From Komagataeibacter kakiaceti JCM 25156 (lineage in GTDB: Bacteria > Pseudomonadota > Alphaproteobacteria > Acetobacterales > Acetobacteraceae), in NCBI RefSeq assembly GCF_000613305.1, contig NZ_BAIO01000114.1, positions 1 through 6,235 of the forward strand: a DNA stretch of 6,235 bases. Reading direction: 5' to 3'. This document shows, piece by piece, positions 1 through 5,726 of the stretch. The notes beneath the pieces were generated by a model that was not told the origin of the DNA, did no database searches, and saw only the letters and a list, made by a program, of their open reading frames with translations. The translations under genes and the position numbers were made by a program. Within the stretch, counting starts at the first letter, position 1, and every line of letters begins with the position of its first letter.

Positions 1-1
1 C

Positions 2-802
2 GCGCAGGCCGTGGCGGAAGCCTGGCGCAACATTACCGCAACCGGCGCGCGCCCGCTGGCGGTGACGGATAACCTCAACTTCGGCTCCCCCGAAAAGCCG
101 GAGGTGATGGGCCAGTTCGTCGATGCCATAGCAGGCATGGGCGAAGCCTGCCGCGCGCTCGACTTCCCGGTCGTGAGCGGGAATGTCTCGCTTTATAACG
201 AGACGCGCATGCCCGATGGCACATCGCAGTCCATCCTGCCCACCCCCGCCATTGGCGGCCTGGGCGTGCTGGAGGATGTGCGGCTGGCGGTCGGGCTGGA
301 AATGCCCGATGGCTGCGACATCATGCTGCTGGGCGAGACGAAGGGCCAGCTTGGCCAGTCCATCTGGCTGCGTGAAATCCTGGGCAGCCAGGACGGTGAA
401 CCGCCCACGCTCGACCTCGCGGCGGAGCGGCGCAATGGCGATTTCGTGCGCGGGCTGATCGGCCAGCGCACCATTGTCGCGTGTCATGACGTGGCCGATG
501 GCGGGGTTCTGGTCGCGGTGGCCGAAATGGTCATGGCGGGGCAGGCGGGCTGCGTGCTGGACAGCCCGCAGTCAGGCATGCGGCCGGAGGCCTTCTGGTT
601 TGGTGAGGACCAGTCCCGCTACATCGTGGCGGTGCGTGATGGCACGGCTCTTGCGGGCATGGCTGAACAGGCCGGGGTGCCCTGCCGCAGGCTGGGCCGA
701 TCGGGCGGGCAGGGTTTGACATTGCCCAACGGGTCTACAATATCCAAGGGACGTCTGGTCGCAGTGCATTCCGAATTCTTTCCGCGACTGATGGACCGAT
801 AG
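2..802 (+). CDS. purL: Phosphoribosylformylglycinamidine synthase subunit PurL, C-terminal part (5' end outside window)
   Basis: PurL is the large subunit of FGAM synthase. It converts FGAR, ATP and glutamine-derived ammonia to FGAM, the fourth step of de novo purine synthesis, and works in the cytoplasm with PurQ and PurS. The frame is open from base 2, and 266 residues are visible before the TAG stop. They match the second half of the small (about 730-residue) bacterial PurL: DNLNFGSP (68-91) and SGNVSLYNET (176-205) of the second AIRS-type N domain, then GQLGQS (344-361) and HDVADGG (485-505) of the second AIRS-type C domain. The GTG at 11 lies inside the conserved segment and is not the start. 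bolA follows after 18 bases and grxD after that, an order common in alphaproteobacteria, so the three are probably co-transcribed. No frame damage is seen. Identification is firm; only the 5' half is missing. Confidence 0.97.
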   Translation, partial: AQAVAEAWRNITATGARPLAVTDNLNFGSPEKPEVMGQFVDAIAGMGEACRALDFPVVSGNVSLYNETRMPDGTSQSILPTPAIGGLGVLEDVRLAVGLEMPDGCDIMLLGETKGQLGQSIWLREILGSQDGEPPTLDLAAERRNGDFVRGLIGQRTIVACHDVADGGVLVAVAEMVMAGQAGCVLDSPQSGMRPEAFWFGEDQSRYIVAVRDGTALAGMAEQAGVPCRRLGRSGGQGLTLPNGSTISKGRLVAVHSEFFPRLMDR

Positions 803-820
803 GCAGGAGCTTGAAGCCAG

Positions 821-1060
821 ATGGCAATGACGGCACAGGAAATTGAAACCTACATCCGCGAATCCCTGCCCGATGCGAAGATCACGATCGAGGATCTGGC
901 GGGCGACGGCGATCACTATGCCTGTAGCGTGGTGAGCGAGGCTTTTCGTGGCCTGTCGCGCGTGCGGCAGCATCAGATGGTTTATGACGCGCTGCAGGGG
1001 CACATGGGCGGCAAGCTCCATGCACTGGCGCTACAGACGCAGACCCCCGAGCAGGTCTGA
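821..1060 (+). CDS. bolA: BolA family protein (IbaG/BolA2-like)
   Basis: This is a 79-residue cytoplasmic protein of the BolA family, small KH-like-fold proteins that pair with CGFS monothiol glutaredoxins and share an Fe-S cluster in iron regulation and cluster transfer. Family features visible are SEAFRGLSRVRQHQMVY (about residues 39-55), corresponding to the F-x-G-x-S-x-V-x-(R/K)-x-x-x-V-Y core, and the near-invariant C-terminal His67 in the HAL motif, a known cluster ligand. Cys35 lies in the variable loop where BolA subtypes differ. The ATG at 821 has an AGGAG at 805-809, 11 bases upstream. A second ATG at 827 is possible but lies further from the ribosome site. It sits between purL (18-base gap) and grxD (39-base gap), which supports an Fe-S partnership with the latter. 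Length is normal for the short BolA2/IbaG class. The exact subfamily is inferred. Confidence 0.93.
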   Translation: MAMTAQEIETYIRESLPDAKITIEDLAGDGDHYACSVVSEAFRGLSRVRQHQMVYDALQGHMGGKLHALALQTQTPEQV

Positions 1061-1099
1061 ACGGATTTTTCCCTTATTTCCAAAGCAGGAAACACACTC

Positions 1100-1435
1100 A
1101 TGGCTGAAACAATCGCACAGCGTATCCAGACGCAGATCGATACCACCCCCGTCATGCTTTACATGAAGGGTGACGCCAACTTCCCGCAGTGCGGCTTCTC
1201 CGCACGCGTGGTGGAAGTGCTCAAGCACATGGGCGTGCCGTTCAAGACCGAGAACGTGCTGGCGGATCCGGAACTCCGTCAGGGGATCAAGGATTTCTCC
1301 AACTGGCCGACCGTGCCGCAGCTTTACGTCAAGGGCGAGTTCATTGGCGGCTGTGACATCGTGACGGAAATGTACCAGACCGGTGAGCTGGAAAAGCTGT
1401 TGACCGAAAAGGGCATCGCCACCGCCGCTGCCTGA
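1100..1435 (+). CDS. grxD: Monothiol glutaredoxin, CGFS type (Grx4/GrxD)
   Basis: This is a 111-residue single-domain CGFS glutaredoxin. The family binds a [2Fe-2S] cluster as a glutathione-ligated dimer and passes it to client proteins or to BolA; it has little classical disulfide reductase activity. The sequence shows Lys23 ahead of the active-site loop, the CGFS motif at residues 31-34, the WPTVPQ block at 69-74 (glutathione-binding TVP with cis-proline) and GGCD at 83-86, all diagnostic. Length is normal. The ATG at 1100 is preceded by AGGAAA at 1087-1092 with suitable spacing. It lies 39 bases after bolA, with no obvious terminator between them, and is followed within about 30 bases by a strong Rho-independent terminator, so it is the last gene of the purL-bolA-grxD run. 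Identification is very secure. Confidence 0.97.
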   Translation: MAETIAQRIQTQIDTTPVMLYMKGDANFPQCGFSARVVEVLKHMGVPFKTENVLADPELRQGIKDFSNWPTVPQLYVKGEFIGGCDIVTEMYQTGELEKLLTEKGIATAAA

Positions 1436-1460
1436 TCGGGTGGCGCCACACGGCAGACCG

Positions 1461-1500
1461 GCATGCGGGCGGGGCAGGAATGTCCCGCCCGTTTGCATTT
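1461..1500 (+). terminator. Rho-independent terminator after grxD
   Basis: A perfect 8-bp GC-only stem pairs 1466-1473 with 1484-1491 around a 10-base loop. It can be lengthened at its base by 1461-1463 pairing with 1494-1496, with a mismatch and a G-T wobble between. A T-rich stretch follows (TTTGCATTTT, 1492-1501). It begins about 30 bases after the grxD stop and ahead of the next gene, so it most likely ends the purL-bolA-grxD transcript. Confidence 0.8.
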
Positions 1501-1515
1501 TGGGCACAACATCCC

Positions 1516-1545
1516 TTGCGTGGTTGCCGTTCTTTCGCCTAGCTT
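1516..1545 (+). promoter_or_regulatory. Possible promoter for the histidine-rich secreted protein gene
   Basis: After the grxD terminator the next gene needs its own promoter. The best match I see is TTGCGT (1516-1521) and TAGCTT (1540-1545) with an 18-base spacer, ending 32 bases before the ATG at 1578. Both boxes are imperfect, so this is a weak call. Confidence 0.25.
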
Positions 1546-1577
1546 CCTCATGGTTCGGGAATCATGGGGGACTGCGG

Positions 1578-1910
1578 ATGCGTTACGGTGACTTGCGTTT
1601 TGCTACAATGCTGCTGCTTGGCGCAGGTCTGATCGGAAGCATCGCTACCCCGGCCCATGCCCGGACCCACCCCGTGACCGAGAGCGAGGCCGACCGCCTG
1701 ACTCTTGGCGCGCTGATCGCACCGCCACCGCCGGTGCGTCATGTGGCCTATCGCCATGCCAGCGGCGGCCATGCCCCCGTGGTGCTGGCGGCCCATCATG
1801 GCACACCCGCCCATACGCGGCGGACGATGGTGCACACCATTGTGTATCATCCCCCGCATGGCGCGGCTCCCCACCATGTGCATGTGGCCCCCGCGCGGCA
1901 TCGTACCTGA
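1578..1910 (+). CDS. Small secreted histidine-rich protein of unknown function
   Basis: I do not recognise this 110-residue protein. It begins with a clear Sec signal peptide: a basic start (Arg2, Arg7), a hydrophobic core MLLLGAGLIGSIA (residues 11-23) and a likely signal peptidase cut after Ala28 (AHA). The predicted mature part of about 82 residues holds 14 histidines, several in pairs or HxH spacing (HH, HVH), plus a PPPP run and many Ala and Pro. It has no cysteine and no recognisable domain. A role in binding metal or protons in the periplasm is plausible but only inferred from composition. The frame is open further left, to about 1440. The ATG at 1578 is preferred because it has GGGGGA at 1566-1571, starts a signal peptide, and leaves the grxD terminator untranslated. 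Its stop is 4 bases from the convergent yraN stop. Confidence 0.72.
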   Translation: MRYGDLRFATMLLLGAGLIGSIATPAHARTHPVTESEADRLTLGALIAPPPPVRHVAYRHASGGHAPVVLAAHHGTPAHTRRTMVHTIVYHPPHGAAPHHVHVAPARHRT

Positions 1911-1914
1911 AGGT

Positions 1915-2322
1915 TCAGAACTGCCTGAAGGCGTCGGGTATCCATTCAATGACATTGCCGGGCAGCACGGCGCAGACATCAAAGCGGATGCTGTCGTAAA
2001 CCCAGTCCGGGTTGGTGGCGCACAGGTGTTGCGCGGCATTCATGATGCGGCTGATCTGTGCCGGGCGGATCGCCTCGCCCGCGCCCAGCAGCGATGGACG
2101 GGCCTTGACCTCCACGAATATCAGGCACCCGTCACGCAGCGCCACCACGTCTATTTCCCCCCAGCGCGTGCGGGCGCGGTGCCGCACGATCCGCCATCCG
2201 CGTGCCTGTAAATGGGCGATTGCGGCGTGTTCGGCGGCCAGTCCATCGCTGAAAGCCCGCCTGCCGCGCCGCCGCCGGTTAAATGGGGTCTTCACGTCAT
2301 CTTGGGTCAAGGTACCTCCCAT
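1915..2322 (-). CDS. yraN: UPF0102 family protein YraN (nuclease-like fold)
   Basis: This is a 135-residue member of the UPF0102/YraN family, predicted by fold to be a PD-(D/E)xK-type nuclease but of uncertain cellular role. The family signature is complete: Glu31 in the first helix (GLAAEHAA), RTRWGEIDVVA with Asp58 (residues 51-61), and FVEVKAR with Glu71 and Lys73 (69-75). These form the E...D...ExK catalytic-type set. The arginine-rich N-terminal segment is typical. The start is ambiguous. The ATG at 2322 has no good ribosome site, whereas an in-frame TTG at 2310 (codon 5) sits just behind GGGAGGT, which would give a 131-residue protein with all motifs intact. The gene is divergent from cls (101 bases apart) and convergent with the histidine-rich protein gene. 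Family assignment is firm; start and function are not. Confidence 0.93.
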   Translation of the reverse strand: MGGTLTQDDVKTPFNRRRRGRRAFSDGLAAEHAAIAHLQARGWRIVRHRARTRWGEIDVVALRDGCLIFVEVKARPSLLGAGEAIRPAQISRIMNAAQHLCATNPDWVYDSIRFDVCAVLPGNVIEWIPDAFRQF

Positions 2323-2423
2323 GGTGGGGTGTTGCTGTGTAAAATACGCCCGTTGGGATATGGAAAGGCGGGAAACAATTTCCTGGCCGGGTAACGGCGT
2401 CTGTCCCGGGTAGGATATGTGAC
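2323..2423. promoter_or_regulatory. Divergent intergenic region between yraN and cls
   Basis: Both flanking genes read outward from this 101-base gap, so it should hold their promoters. AT-richer pieces lie at 2338-2346 (including TAAAAT at 2340-2345, a good -10 hexamer on the plus strand but with no matching -35) and at 2372-2382. I cannot assign a convincing promoter pair to either gene. The cls ribosome site (AGGA, 2412-2415) lies at the right edge. Confidence 0.35.
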
Positions 2424-3841
2424 ATGATCTTTCATACCTTCACCATATGGGATTTTTCCCTGCTGCTGGGGCGGCTGTGCATTATCGCCGTCGTCATGGT
2501 CCATGTCCTGCTGACCAAGCGCGATGTCGGGGCCTCGATCGGGTGGATCGGCGTGACCGTGCTGATGCCGCTGACCGGGGGCATCCTGTATTCCATGTTC
2601 GGCATCAACCGCGTGCACCGGCGTGCGCGGCGCATGGTGGGGCAGCATCCATGGCGCAGCCGCACCATGTCGTCCCACTGGCGCAGGGAGGAGGAAGGGG
2701 ATTTCGCCCCGCTGGCCTCCATGGTGAGCAAGCTGACCAGCCGCCCCCTGCTCAGCGGCAATTCCATCACGCCCATGCATGATGGCGACACCGTCTACCC
2801 CCGCATGCTGGAAGCCATAAACGGGGCGCAGCACAGCGTGTTGATATGCTCCTACATCTTCCGCGCCGACAGCATCGGCCATCAGTTCTGCGCCGCCCTC
2901 ACTGCCGCGCATGAACGTGGCGCGCAGGTGCGCGTGCTGGTGGATGGCGTGGGGTCGGGCTACTTCAACTGCGGCGTGGGCCGCATCCTGCGCCGCGCCG
3001 GCGTGCCGGTGGGGCGGTTCATGCACTCCATGCTGCCGTGGCGGATGCCGTTCATCAACATGCGTGACCACAAGAAGATCCTGGTGGTGGATGGGCGCAT
3101 CGGCTTCATGGGCGGCCTGAACATAGGGGAGGAGAACATCGCCGCCTCCCATCCCCGGCATCTGGTGTCGGACACGCATTTCGAGATTCAGGGGCCGGTT
3201 GTCCACCAGTTGAGCGAGGCTTTCGCGCGGGACTGGGCTTTTACGCGCGGTGAGGAACTGAAGGCTGACATCTTCTTTCCCGCCCAGGTTGGCAACGGTC
3301 GATCCTGAGCCGTATCGTGACGGCGGGGCCGGATCTGGATCTGGAAAAGATCGAATACACGATGCTCCAGGCCTTTACGCTGGCGCGCCACAGCATCCGG
3401 ATCATGACGCCCTATTTCCTGCCCGATGACCGGTTCCTGACCGAACTGGCGCTGGCGTCGCTGCGCGGGATCGAGGTGGATATCGTGGTGCCGTGGCACA
3501 GCAACCATACGCTGCTGGACTGGGCGCGTTCGGCCAACCTGCCGCGCTTTCTGGATTCGGGGTGCCGGATATGGCTGGCGCGGCCGCCGTTCAACCATTC
3601 CAAGCTCATGGTGGTGGACCGGCACTGGTCGTTCGTGGGCAGTTCGAATCTGGACGTGCGCAGCCTGCGCCTGAATTTCGAGATCAACCTCGAATCCTAT
3701 GACGATACGCTGGCCACCTCGATTGACGGCTTCATCGCCATGCACCGCCATGTGCGCCTGACGCATCATGACCTGGACCGGCGGTCCTTTCCCCGCAAGC
3801 TGCGCGACGCGGCCGCCCGGCTTCTGCTGCCCTACCTGTAG
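2424..3841 (+). pseudogene. cls: Cardiolipin synthase (phospholipase D superfamily), split by one frameshift near 3300
   Basis: Bacterial cardiolipin synthase joins two phosphatidylglycerols into cardiolipin and glycerol at the inner membrane. The ATG at 2424 has AGGA 8 bases upstream. Two N-terminal membrane segments (about residues 11-30 and 38-59) form the usual PLDc_N anchor. The first HKD motif is His216-Lys218-Asp223 (HKKILVVD), followed by GGLNIGEEN. The frame stops at TGA 3306-3308, but the protein continues at once in another frame (ILSRIVTAGPDLDLEKIEY, then TPYFLPDD) to TAG 3839-3841. The second HKD (HSKLMVVD, bases 3596-3619) and GSSNLD are intact. A one-base loss near 3294-3305, for example from a GGG run at 3297-3298, restores a protein of about 472 residues, the normal length. 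Without repair, neither half has both HKD motifs, so the product should be inactive. The 3' end overlaps the convergent EEP gene by 10 bases. Function is certain; whether the break is real or an assembly error is open. Confidence 0.92.
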
Positions 3842-4491
3842 GCCCGGCCGCCCGAGGGTCTGAGCAGCACCGATATGGGGCGGTGGTCGGAGGCATAGTT
3901 CTCGATCACATGCCGTTCAAGGCATGTCAGCCCCCGCACAAGGCAGCGGTCGAGGCGGATGGGCAGCATGTCGGCCATGCGGTGGGTGGGCGCGCGCGGC
4001 CCCACATCATGGAAATGGCGGATCAGGGCGGGACCGACCTGATTGAAATCCCCCAGTATCGCGGCCTGCTGCGGCAGGATCTGGACCACGCGCCGCAACT
4101 GCCGCCGGTTGAGCAGTTGCCCGTGCGAGAGATGGACATTCGCCACGACAAGGGACCGGCACTCCACGATCTGCGCCACCCGGCGGATCAGCGTGCCCGC
4201 CGGCAGGGTGCAGGTCAGCGGGGGGCGGTGATAGGGCCAGGGGCTCCAGCACGCCAGCCCGTGGATGCGGCCGGGCAGGGGGGAGCGCGCGTAATGACCG
4301 CCGATCAGCGTGGGCAGGGTGTCGATATCCACCGTCGCTTCCTGCATCAGCAGCAGGTCGGGCCGTTCGGTGCGGATCAGGTCGATGACGTCGCGCACCG
4401 TGGCCCCGATCCGGCGCAGCAGGTTCCAGCTCACGACCTTGAGCGCGCCGCCATCACGTTCGGGCGGGGCGAGATCCATCTGCGGCGGCAT
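3832..4491 (-). CDS. Endonuclease/exonuclease/phosphatase (EEP) family protein
   Basis: This 219-residue protein carries the full metal-dependent EEP (DNase I-like) catalytic set: Asn23 in SWNLL, Glu51 in LLLMQEA, His120 in ANVHLSHG, Asp148 and Asn150 in GDFNQ, Asp181 in IRLDR, and Asp202-His203 in SDHRP. It should therefore cleave phosphodiester or phosphomonoester bonds, but the substrate (nucleic acid, phosphoinositide or lipid headgroup) cannot be read from the sequence. No signal peptide or membrane segment is seen, and it is shorter than many EEP enzymes (about 250-300 residues). The ATG at 4491 lacks a strong ribosome site (AGGG only 2 bases away). It begins 49 bases after the AI-2E permease gene on the same strand, so the two are probably co-transcribed. 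It converges on cls, overlapping it by 10 bases. E. coli ybhP, an EEP gene, neighbours clsB, which suggests but does not prove a lipid-related role. Confidence 0.9.
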   Translation of the reverse strand: MPPQMDLAPPERDGGALKVVSWNLLRRIGATVRDVIDLIRTERPDLLLMQEATVDIDTLPTLIGGHYARSPLPGRIHGLACWSPWPYHRPPLTCTLPAGTLIRRVAQIVECRSLVVANVHLSHGQLLNRRQLRRVVQILPQQAAILGDFNQVGPALIRHFHDVGPRAPTHRMADMLPIRLDRCLVRGLTCLERHVIENYASDHRPISVLLRPSGGRAYR

Positions 4492-4540
4492 GCCCTGTCG
4501 GGGTGGATGGAGGCAGGCGGAGAGTAGGGGCGGGGCAGGG

Positions 4541-5609
4541 TCATGGCTCGATAAATGGCTCGCGCATTTCGTCAGGTAAGGGGGAGTGGGGATCGCCCGC
4601 CGCGAATTCAGCCGTAAGCGTATAGCCCACCCCGATCAGGACGGGACCAAGGAAAATACCCAGGCCCCCGAATGTCAGCACGCCGCCCAGCACGCCCAGC
4701 ACCGTCAGCAGATAGGGCATCTGCGCCCCGCGGGCGATGAACATGGGGCGGATCACATGGTCGGCGCCGGAAATGATGATCGTGCCATAAAGCAGCAGGA
4801 AGATGCCCCAGCCGATGGTGGGTCAGCAGCAGGAACACGGCGGCGGGAATCCAGATCAGCGGCGCGCCGATGGGCAGCACCGCGATGAACGCCGTGATCG
4901 CCCCCAGCAGCACGGGGCTTGAAATCCCCGCGATGGCGAAGCCGATGCCGGTCAGGATTCCCTGTATGATGGCGGTGCCCAGAATGCCGTACACCGTGCC
5001 ACGGATGGTGCGGCCGACAATGCCCAGTATCCGGTCGGCATAGACTCCGGCAATGCGGCGCACCACGGCCACGAACGTATTGCCCAGCGCGTCCCCGCCC
5101 AGCCAGAAGAAGAAGGAGATGAACAGCGCCATGGCCAGATGCGCCATGCCGCTCGCCATCTGCATCATCGCGCTGAGCGCGGATTGCCCGATGCGCCCGG
5201 CATAGGGGCGGATCACCTCATCTATGCTGCCCACGTCGGCCGACCATTTCTGCCATTTCTCCACGATCTCGGGGCCGAAATGCGGAATATGCGCGACCCG
5301 CGCGGGCAGGGGCGGCAGGTGCAGCGCGCCCACCGTATCGACAACATACTGCAAGGTGGCCGGGACATCGGCGATGCTGCTCGATACCACGATGACCAGC
5401 GGCACCACGAACACCAAGGCGCACAGCAGCGTCATGACCAGGGCGGCGGGCAGCAGGGACATGCTGGCGCGCAGCCGCACGAAGACCGGCCATGTGGAAA
5501 AGGTCAGGATCGCGGCCCATAACAGCGCGCTGATAAAGGGATACAGGATCAGGACGCAGCCAAATGCGATCCCCCCCAGCATCAAGCCCATCATGATACG
5601 TTCGACCAT
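4541..5609 (-). pseudogene. AI-2E family transporter (PerM/YdiK-like permease), split by one frameshift near 4820
   Basis: This is a membrane protein of the AI-2E exporter/PerM family (about 350 residues, usually eight membrane segments), whose substrates are mostly unknown. Visible are two N-terminal membrane segments, a loop rich in IPHFGPEIVEKW-type sequence, then MALFISFFFWLGG, the amphipathic RTIRGTVYGILGTAIIQGILTG region, and the family hallmark FIAVLPIGAPLIWIPAAV. Just after LLLT the frame changes. The correct continuation, TIGWGIFLLLYG, then NVIRP-like HVIRPMFIARG, and GGLGIFLGPVL, lies in another frame and ends at TGA 4541-4543. The net error is +1 or -2 bases at 4817-4823, in a GG-T-GGG stretch. 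Repaired, the protein has about 355 residues, a normal length. I start it at ATG 5609, with AGGGGG at 5622-5627 upstream, rather than the TTG at 5642. Family is secure. Whether the break is real decay or sequencing error is not resolved. Confidence 0.88.
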
Positions 5610-5652
5610 ATGGGTGACGTACCCCCTCCCACGCGGAAACAAAAGACAAATG

Positions 5653-5682
5653 TTCAGGACTTTCGTTCCCGTGCGCTATGCT
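5653..5682 (+). promoter_or_regulatory. Possible promoter for the sulfurtransferase gene
   Basis: In the 117-base divergent gap between the permease (5609) and sulfurtransferase (5727) genes, TTCAGG (5653-5658) and TATGCT (5677-5682) are spaced by 18 bases. The -10 box is a fair match and the -35 is weak. The -10 box falls between the arms of a 6-bp inverted repeat (5671-5676 and 5693-5698), a position where a regulator could act. Confidence 0.35.
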
Positions 5683-5698
5683 GCACCCTATGGCGCAC
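5671..5698. repeat. Inverted repeat over the sulfurtransferase promoter region
   Basis: GTGCGC at 5671-5676 is matched by its reverse complement GCGCAC at 5693-5698, with 16 bases between. Inside and overlapping the arms is a direct repeat, CTATG at 5676-5680 and 5688-5692 (12 bases apart). It could be an operator, but arms this short also arise by chance in GC-rich DNA. Confidence 0.3.
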
Positions 5699-5726
5699 AG
5701 ACAGTTCCTACAGACCGGGAGAAGGT

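Noticed and set aside
572..1021. A 149-codon minus-strand frame across the purL/bolA junction
   Set aside because: It spans two well-supported plus-strand genes and shows no family motif.
1440..1577. N-terminal extension of the histidine-rich protein to about 156 residues
   Set aside because: It would translate through the grxD terminator hairpin and bury the signal peptide. The ATG at 1578 has a ribosome site.
1907..1918. CTGAA-GG-TTCAG palindrome between the convergent stops, as a bidirectional terminator
   Set aside because: It has only a 5-bp stem with a 2-base loop and no T run. It arises because two TGA stops face each other.
2307..3206. A 299-codon open frame on the minus strand opposite cls
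   Set aside because: It is an antisense shadow of a GC-rich gene. The plus-strand frame carries PLDc_N and HKD motifs, whereas the minus frame is His/Gln/Pro-rich with no domain.
3294..3308. Programmed ribosomal frameshift in cls
   Set aside because: No slippery heptamer or downstream stem is visible at the site, and cardiolipin synthase is not known to use frameshifting. A simple one-base loss explains it.
3188..3769. A 193-codon minus-strand frame opposite the 3' half of cls
   Set aside because: It is a shadow of the second HKD domain, with Arg/Gln/His-rich sequence and no recognisable domain.
3883..4527. A 214-codon plus-strand open frame opposite the EEP gene
   Set aside because: The minus strand has the full EEP catalytic motif set. 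The plus frame is low-complexity and overlaps it entirely.
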